From NCBI GenBank assembly GCA_027623325.1, contig JAQBXY010000003.1, positions 124,001-188,000 on the forward strand: a stretch of 64,000 nucleotides of DNA, read 5' to 3'. This DNA comes from Gemmatimonadota bacterium. GTDB lineage: Bacteria > Gemmatimonadota > Gemmatimonadetes > Longimicrobiales > Gaopeijiaceae. The notes under the pieces were generated by a model, which was given only the letters and a program-made list of their open reading frames with translations, was not told the DNA's origin and made no database searches. This document shows, one piece after another, positions 58,682 to 64,000 of the stretch. Each line of letters starts with the position of its first letter. Position 1 is the first letter of the stretch. The position numbers and the translations under genes are program-made.

Positions 58682-61477
58682 CTAGCTCTTACACTCGTAC
58701 CAGGTCTTCCCCACACCCCAGTCGGCGACCAGCGGTACATCGAGCGTCATTGCGCCTTCCATGCGCGCAACCACGATGTCGCGCACGGCATCGACCTCTG
58801 CGCCGGGCACCTCGATCAATAGCTCATCGTGGACCTGCAAAAGAAGGACGGCCTTGGTACCTGCCGCGTCCAGCGCGGCTCCCACGTCGATCATCGCCTT
58901 CTTCATCATGTCGGCCGCGGTCCCCTGAATGGGCGTGTTTTGGGCAACACGTTCGCCGAACTGCCGCGTATTCCAATTCCCGGCCTTGAGCTCCGGGACG
59001 TAACGGCGTCGCCCCATCAACGTCTCGACATACCCCTGCGCACGCGCCATCTCGACCTGTGCGTCGAGATAGTCACGAACGCCCTGGAAACGTTCGAAGT
59101 AGGTGCTGATGAACTGCTTGGCCTCTTCCCGCGAGATTCCGAGTTGGCGCGCGAGGGAGAACGGGCCCTGACCATACAGGGTGGCGAAGTTCACCGTCTT
59201 CGCCTGCCCCCGCTGCTCCGCCGTGACCTGGTCGACCGGCACGTCGAAGATGACTGCCGCCGTCTGGCGGTGGACGTCGATCCCCTGCGTGAATGCGGTC
59301 ACGAACGCCTCGTCGCCGGAGAAGTGGGCGAGTACGCGTAGCTCGATCTGAGAGTAGTCCACGGCAAGGAAGACGTGGCCCGGCGCGGCGACGAACCCTC
59401 GCCGGATCTCGCGGCCGAGGTCGGTCCGGATCGGGATGTTCTGCAGATTGGGGTCACTGGATGAAAGGCGCCCCGTCGCGGCCACCGTCTGGTTGAAGCT
59501 CGTGTGGATCCGGCCGGTCCGCGGGTTCACCAGTTGAGGCAACGCATCGACGTACGTCGAGCGCAGCTTCTCCATCTCCCGGTATTCCATCATCAGCCGC
59601 GGTACTTCGTGGCCCATCTCCGCGAGCTCCTCGAGGACCGAAGCGTCCGTGGACGGGCCCGTCTTGGTCTTCTTGAGCACCGGCAGATCCAGCTTCTCGA
59701 AGAGAATCTGCCGTAGCTGCTGGGTCGAGTTCAGGTTGAAGTCCGTGCCCGCGACCTTGAAGATCTCCTCCTCGATGAGATCGAGTTCACGCTTGAGTTT
59801 CGAGCGCATCGACCGAAAGAAGCCCTCGTCGATGGTGATGCCGGCTCGCTCCATCCCCAGGAGCACAGGAACGAGCGGCATCTCCAGGTCGGCGAAGAGG
59901 TCGCCGAGCGACGCCTCGTCCAGTTGACCATCGAGGTGCTCCGCGAGGCGCCCCGACAGATCGGCCATCTCACACAGGTAGTCCCGCGCACGCCCGACCG
60001 GAGCCTCGGCGAACGCGATCTTCGTGCGGCCGCTTCCCACCACGTCCGACACGTCCGCGGCTTTGTGGGTGAACACGTCCAAGGACAAGATCTGGAGGTC
60101 GTGCCCCCGCCTACCCGGATCGAGTACGTAGCTCGCGATCATCGTGTCGAACGTCAGCCCCACGAGTTCGACTCCCGCAATCGATAGCACCAACGCCGAG
60201 CGCTTCAGGTCATGCCCGACCTTCGCCACCTCAGCATCCTCGAGAACCGCTTTCAGAGCGGACATCTTCCGGTGCATCAACACGGGAAGGTTCCGGACCT
60301 CCTCCGAACCCTCGCCCTCGAAGGTCAACTCGAAAGGCTCCTGGTGGCCGAACGGGAGATACCACGCCGTTCCGGGATCCACCGACAGCGCGAGGCCGAC
60401 GAGATCTCCTCGCAGCGCATCCGGTGCGGAGGACTCGACGGCGATGGCCACCCGGCCGGCCGCTCGTATCGCCTGCACGACCTCCGCGACCCCTTCGAGC
60501 GTATCGACGGTGCGGTACTCCGTGGCAACAGCCGCCGCCTCCGTATCGCCTGTGCCGAGTGGGCTCCCGCCCGCCGCCTGAGCGGCCGCGGCGAACTGGT
60601 CTGCGAGCCGCCGGAACTCCAGCACCATGAAGACGTCGCGAAGCGCCTCGTTGTCCGGCTGTTGGACACGAAGGGCCTCCAGGTCGAGACGGACGTCGAG
60701 ATCGGTCATGATCGTCACGAGCCGCTTCGACAGTCGTACCTGATCGGCATTCTCCATGATCGACTTCGCCGCCCGGGCCGGCTTGAGATCCGCCGCGTGT
60801 GCGATCAATTCCTCGATGGTCGCATGTTGCTGAAGGAGCTGCACGGCGGTCTTGGGCCCGACGCCGCGCGCACCCGGCACGTTATCCGACGAGTCACCCA
60901 CCAGCGCCAGATAGTCCGCGACCTGGGCCGGCCCCACCCCGAACTTCTCGTGAGCGTTCTCTTCGGTCACCCACTCGGCCGCGACCCCCGTCGAGCCACC
61001 GCGGCCCGGGTTCATGAGATGGATGCCGGGCCCCACGAGCTGATAGAAGTCCTTGTCCCCCGAGACGATCACGGCGTCGAGCCCCGCGTCGCGGGCCTGA
61101 ATCGCCAGCGTCCCGATCACGTCATCGGCCTCGTACCCGTCCAGTTCGACGACCGGGTCGTTGAAGCCCTCGACGATGGTACGGATCCGCCCGAGGCTGG
61201 CCCTCAGGTCATCCGGCATCTTCTCCCGGGTCGCCTTGTACCCGGGGTAGATCTCGTCCCTGAACGAATCCCCGGCGTCGAAGACCACCGCCAGATAGTC
61301 GGGCTCGAACTGCTCCCGGATGTCGAGTAGGAACCGCGTGAAGCCGAACGGAGCCGAGGTGTTCTCTCCGGCCGAGTTCGTGAGCGGGCGACTGATGAAC
61401 GCGAAGTACGACCGATAGATCAGTGCGTACGCGTCGATCAGGAAGATCCGTGGCTTCGTCTTCGGTGGGATCTGCAA
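58682..61477 (-). CDS. polA: DNA polymerase I
   Basis: About 931 residues. The 5' nuclease domain (1-300) is complete: IFLIDAYALIYRSYFAF, VVFDAGDSFRDEIYPGYK, IVSGDKDFYQLV and DNVPGARGVGPKTA. The 3'-5' exonuclease region (about 330-520) is present but its metal ligands are lost: the DTETD motif reads AVESSA, and YxxxD near CEMADLSG lacks the aspartate. The polymerase domain has motif A DYSQIELRVLAHFSGD, motif B RGQAKTVNFATLYGQG and motif C QVHDELLIEVP, all intact. So it should fill gaps and process flaps without proofreading. I chose TTG 61477; the longer frame to 61609 runs through the cold-shock terminator. Confidence 0.93.
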   Translation of the reverse strand: MQIPPKTKPRIFLIDAYALIYRSYFAFISRPLTNSAGENTSAPFGFTRFLLDIREQFEPDYLAVVFDAGDSFRDEIYPGYKATREKMPDDLRASLGRIRTIVEGFNDPVVELDGYEADDVIGTLAIQARDAGLDAVIVSGDKDFYQLVGPGIHLMNPGRGGSTGVAAEWVTEENAHEKFGVGPAQVADYLALVGDSSDNVPGARGVGPKTAVQLLQQHATIEELIAHAADLKPARAAKSIMENADQVRLSKRLVTIMTDLDVRLDLEALRVQQPDNEALRDVFMVLEFRRLADQFAAAAQAAGGSPLGTGDTEAAAVATEYRTVDTLEGVAEVVQAIRAAGRVAIAVESSAPDALRGDLVGLALSVDPGTAWYLPFGHQEPFELTFEGEGSEEVRNLPVLMHRKMSALKAVLEDAEVAKVGHDLKRSALVLSIAGVELVGLTFDTMIASYVLDPGRRGHDLQILSLDVFTHKAADVSDVVGSGRTKIAFAEAPVGRARDYLCEMADLSGRLAEHLDGQLDEASLGDLFADLEMPLVPVLLGMERAGITIDEGFFRSMRSKLKRELDLIEEEIFKVAGTDFNLNSTQQLRQILFEKLDLPVLKKTKTGPSTDASVLEELAEMGHEVPRLMMEYREMEKLRSTYVDALPQLVNPRTGRIHTSFNQTVAATGRLSSSDPNLQNIPIRTDLGREIRRGFVAAPGHVFLAVDYSQIELRVLAHFSGDEAFVTAFTQGIDVHRQTAAVIFDVPVDQVTAEQRGQAKTVNFATLYGQGPFSLARQLGISREEAKQFISTYFERFQGVRDYLDAQVEMARAQGYVETLMGRRRYVPELKAGNWNTRQFGERVAQNTPIQGTAADMMKKAMIDVGAALDAAGTKAVLLLQVHDELLIEVPGAEVDAVRDIVVARMEGAMTLDVPLVADWGVGKTWYECKS

Positions 61478-61585
61478 CGGCGAAGCGGTCCTGAGAATCG
61501 GGTAAGCGGCGTTCGAGGCCGGAAGATAGAGGTGGAGCCGGCACCGCGCGAAGAGGAGCGACCGGATCGCCCAGGAAACAACAAA

Positions 61586-61618
61586 GGGGCTCCGTGATCG
61601 TAGGATCACGGGGCCCCT
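61586..61618 (-). terminator. Rho-independent terminator of the cold-shock gene
   Basis: On the minus strand GGGGCCCCGTGATC pairs with GATCACGGAGCCCC around CTAC, followed by TTTGTTGTTT. It begins about 20 bases after the csp stop codon. Confidence 0.87.
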
Positions 61619-61639
61619 CGGGACCTTCCGAAGAAAAGG

Positions 61640-61837
61640 TCAGGCTCGCATCACGTGCGCCGCCTGACGGACCTTTTCGGAGTCGCGGAGCTCGAACTGG
61701 ACTTCTTCACCCTCAGCGAGCGTGCGAAAACCCTCTGCTTCGATCGCGGAGAAGTGAACGAAGACGTCCTCACCGTCGGGCCACTGAATGAACCCGTACC
61801 CCTTCGAGTCGTTGAACCATTTTACGGTCCCTTTCAT
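61640..61837 (-). CDS. Cold-shock domain protein
   Basis: A 65-residue CspA-family nucleic-acid chaperone. RNA-binding motifs are KGYGFI (RNP1, residues 12-17) and VFVHF (RNP2, residues 25-29). It starts [17 protein letters not shown], as most family members do; the C-terminal [11 protein letters not shown] is slightly unusual. A Shine-Dalgarno GGAGG precedes the ATG. A strong terminator follows, so it forms a single-gene unit between the transglycosylase and polA genes. No long structured leader typical of E. coli cspA is obvious in the roughly 70 bases upstream. Confidence 0.96.
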   Translation of the reverse strand: MKGTVKWFNDSKGYGFIQWPDGEDVFVHFSAIEAEGFRTLAEGEEVQFELRDSEKVRQAAHVMRA

Positions 61838-61907
61838 GAGCTGCCTCCGACCTCTGGGTCAATCCGCGCCACGCAACACGTAGCATGAATCAATTTTGGA
61901 GGGCAAA

Positions 61908-61936
61908 TCCGGCCCCGCGCAAGCGCGGGGACCGGA
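61908..61936 (-). terminator. GC-rich hairpin after the transglycosylase gene
   Basis: TCCGG-CCCCGCGC and GCGCGGGG-(A)-CCGGA form a long stem with almost no loop. On the minus strand a short T-stretch (TTTGCCC) follows. It lies about 90 bases past the transglycosylase stop and ahead of the csp gene. Confidence 0.63.
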
Positions 61937-62027
61937 CCGTCAGCTTTTTAGCGGATCTCTCGGGCAACCTGCTGCCAGCGACCCGCCCGCTCGTCCTCCG
62001 GGGAGACTACTGACTGGAGTGAGCTAC

Positions 62028-64000
62028 TTAGTCCTGGCCGTAGAGCGCGCGGTACAGTCCGAGATTGCGCCGCACACTCTTCACATAGCCCCGCGTCTCG
62101 TCGAACGGAATCCGCTCCGTGAACCGAAGCTGATCGGAGACCTCCGAGAAACGGCGCCACCGGGTCGCTCGCGTCGGGCCCGCGTTGTACGCCGAGAGCA
62201 CCAGAGGCAGGTCGTCGTCGTAGCGACGGCTCATATCAACGAAGAAGGCCGCGCCCAGGTGGAGATTCACCTCCGGCTTGGTGAGCGACTGGTCCGTGAA
62301 GCCTGCGGGTCCGTGCGTGCGTGCCAATTGAGCGCCCGTAGGCGGCATGACCTGCATGAGACCGATCGCCCCCGCGCTACTTACGATATCGGCCTTGAAC
62401 GCCGACTCCTGCCGGATGATCGCCGCCATCATGAACGGGTCGATGCCCCACTCCTTCGCTTCGCGCCGCACGAGCTCACGGTAGGGGAACGGATAGATGA
62501 TCCGGAGCAGCTCCTGGTCCCAGGACCCCTCCGACTCGAGGAGTGCCCAGCCGATGTTGATACCGTCGATCGTCCGGCCGCGTTCGATGAGACCATCGGC
62601 GAGGCGAAGCAGAGGTCCACGGGCGCCGTCCGCTTGCTGACGAAGCCGACTGATCTCCGACGCCGCCCCTGGCTCGAGGCCCGCTTCGGTCAGAACGTCG
62701 AGTCGGGCGAGGCCCTCCGTGAGCCAGCCCGGTTCCGCGGGCGCCGCGCCCGCTGGAGCGCCGACCGCGAAGGGGACGTCGAGGAGGTCTGCAGCCATCA
62801 CCGCGTAGTACTCCACAGGCTGCGTGAGCACGTGGTTGAGATGACGCTCGCCCACCGTCGCGTGGCCGAGTTCCATGCGCGTCCGGCCCGCCCAGTACGC
62901 CGCTTCCTGCCAGCGCCGTCCGGTCGGGAAGTCCTCGAGGTACTGTTCAAACACTTCCGCAGCGGCGTCGAGATTCCCACGCCGAAGGTGGATCTGCCCG
63001 GATCGCATCCTGGCCTGACCGGCGCGCGCGTGGCTCGGCACATGTTCGACGAGGAAGCCATAGTGATCGAGCGCCTGCGACAGCGATCCGCCGGCCTCCG
63101 CGTTGCTCCCCTGGCTCCAGGCGACCTCCGCTGCCTCGTTGCTCGTCGGGTATTCCTCGAGCAGCCAACGGCGCAGCGTGGTGACTTGAGCGGTCATGCC
63201 CTGCCGACCGCGAAGTTGCGCCCACACCTCCAGATTCCGAGCACCGATGCGCTCACTCTGGGTGCTCTCGCGAATCGAACGGAACTCCTCGATGGCCTCT
63301 TCCCGCCTCGAGGCCACCGTCCCCATCAAACGCGCGCGCTCCAGGCGACTAGCCTCTGGGAGTTCAACGCCGTCGCTCTGAAGCGAAAGGGCCCGGTCAT
63401 ATCCGCGAAGCGCACGCGCGCCATCCCCGGCACGGTCCAGAATTTGTGCCAGCTCGAGGGTGCGCGCGAAATCGTGACCGCCGAGGTCCATCAACGAAGC
63501 CGCCGCCATGACACGAGCGGCTCCTGTTGCGGCTTCGATCCCCTCGAGGAGCAAAGCCCGACCCTCCGAAGAGTCACCCGCTGCCACTCGGAGCCGACCC
63601 ACTTCGACGGTCGCCTCCGCGCGCCGGGAGCCGTCACTCGCGTCACGCAACGACCGGAAGGTCCTCTCGGCCGATACCGGGTCACCCGCCTGGAGAATGG
63701 CGTCGGCCTCGGCCCTCCACACCACAACCAGCGCAGCCGGCTCGATCACGTGCGCCGAAAGCGCTTGCACGCCCGCTGCATCGCCGCCCTCAGCCGCCGC
63801 CAGCGTCAGCTCCACGGCCGCCCAGCTTCGAGCGACGGGCAGCGTATGCAACTCGTTCAGTGCGGACAGGGCCACCTGGGTGTCCCCCGCAGACCAGGCC
63901 GTCCGCGCACGACGCACCAAAGCGGTCGGACGGCGTGAGTCGTCGGAGGCGATATGGTCGACGAAGTCGCCGTAGACCTTGGAAGCATCCGCCCAACGCT
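62028..64000 (-). CDS. slt: Soluble lytic murein transglycosylase, 5' end outside window
   Basis: At least 657 residues; the frame stays open to the window edge, so the N-terminus is missing. The first 440 visible residues are helical repeats (TPR-like, many of the form AxxxxR and GDxxEA) that make the ring-shaped domain of Slt proteins. The catalytic SLT domain covers the last 165 residues: ELVRREAKEWGIDPFMMAAIIRQESAF with the catalytic glutamate in RQESAF, then SSAGAIGLMQVMPPTGAQLA and VLSAYNAGPTRATRW. It cuts peptidoglycan to 1,6-anhydro products during wall remodelling. A GTG at 63920 could start a shorter protein, but residues upstream fit the repeat pattern. Confidence 0.9.
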   Translation of the reverse strand, partial: RWADASKVYGDFVDHIASDDSRRPTALVRRARTAWSAGDTQVALSALNELHTLPVARSWAAVELTLAAAEGGDAAGVQALSAHVIEPAALVVVWRAEADAILQAGDPVSAERTFRSLRDASDGSRRAEATVEVGRLRVAAGDSSEGRALLLEGIEAATGAARVMAAASLMDLGGHDFARTLELAQILDRAGDGARALRGYDRALSLQSDGVELPEASRLERARLMGTVASRREEAIEEFRSIRESTQSERIGARNLEVWAQLRGRQGMTAQVTTLRRWLLEEYPTSNEAAEVAWSQGSNAEAGGSLSQALDHYGFLVEHVPSHARAGQARMRSGQIHLRRGNLDAAAEVFEQYLEDFPTGRRWQEAAYWAGRTRMELGHATVGERHLNHVLTQPVEYYAVMAADLLDVPFAVGAPAGAAPAEPGWLTEGLARLDVLTEAGLEPGAASEISRLRQQADGARGPLLRLADGLIERGRTIDGINIGWALLESEGSWDQELLRIIYPFPYRELVRREAKEWGIDPFMMAAIIRQESAFKADIVSSAGAIGLMQVMPPTGAQLARTHGPAGFTDQSLTKPEVNLHLGAAFFVDMSRRYDDDLPLVLSAYNAGPTRATRWRRFSEVSDQLRFTERIPFDETRGYVKSVRRNLGLYRALYGQD

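Noticed and set aside
61896-63938. A 680-codon open frame opposite the transglycosylase gene
   Set aside because: The arginine-rich product has no motif; the other strand has repeats and an SLT domain. Long antisense frames are expected at this GC content.
1-64000. tRNA, rRNA, CRISPR, insertion sequences or phage genes
   Set aside because: I scanned the intergenic gaps and coding content and saw no cloverleaf, repeat-spacer array, transposase or integrase.

Overview
The window is 64 kb of GC-rich bacterial chromosome (about two thirds G+C by eye) with tightly packed, often overlapping genes. No rRNA, tRNA, CRISPR array, insertion sequence or prophage was seen. The gene set points to a Gram-negative-type, aerobic, peptide- and amino-acid-using bacterium: an outer-membrane beta-barrel protein, lipoproteins, Tat and Sec exported hydrolases, a LysW carrier-protein amino-acid pathway, a DUF2723 glycosyltransferase-like protein, many sigma factors and a Ser/Thr kinase with a PP2C phosphatase. 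This mix fits Gemmatimonadota best. That placement is inference, because the window has no phylogenetic marker RNA.

Layout. 1-12.5 kb: the tail of an unknown gene, an ECF sigma factor, a coiled-coil protein, a small membrane protein, an M20 dipeptidase, trpE, an orphan hydantoinase A-type protein, a DUF2723 protein, an ornithine-cyclodeaminase-like reductase, and a covalent-FAD amino-acid oxidase coupled to ridA. 12.5-17.2 kb (minus strand): a coupled trio of flavin reductase, membrane spermidine-synthase-like protein and an unusual single-chain SbcD-SbcC-like protein with degraded catalytic motifs, followed by a small membrane protein. 17.3-21 kb: a lipoprotein and a BtuFCD-type importer. 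21-26.6 kb: rsgA, a primary-type sigma factor, a PP2C phosphatase, an HD phosphohydrolase and a short UvrC/Cho-like nuclease.

26.6-36.4 kb (minus strand, except the divergent regulator at the end) is the most interesting part. It is a LysW-dependent lysine/ornithine operon (lysW, lysX, lysY/argC, a class II glutamine-amidotransferase-like gene, and a fused lysZ-lysJ) followed by a secreted amidohydrolase and a penicillin-acylase-family gene. An ACT-domain protein is divergent from lysW, behind a promoter that appears to give a leaderless transcript. No lysK is present. The amidotransferase-like Ntn hydrolase, which belongs to a fold that attacks gamma-glutamyl amides, is the obvious candidate to release the product from the LysW C-terminal gamma-glutamyl link.

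36.4-47 kb (minus strand): a kinase gene and then an eight-gene run: M24 peptidase, MATE exporter, EVE protein, M28 peptidase, CoA-acylating semialdehyde dehydrogenase, class III aminotransferase, an unlisted 51-residue membrane protein and a sodium:solute symporter. It reads as peptide breakdown, uptake and amino/beta-amino acid catabolism. 47.2-48.6 kb: a YtrA-type GntR operon whose ABC ATPase is cut and joined to a permease-like tail. 48.7-64 kb: PEP carboxykinase, malic enzyme-phosphotransacetylase fusion, a ketoacyl synthase, a DUF4126 protein, a second short sigma-70 factor, an outer-membrane protein, ssb, polA, a cold-shock protein and a soluble lytic transglycosylase that runs off the window end.
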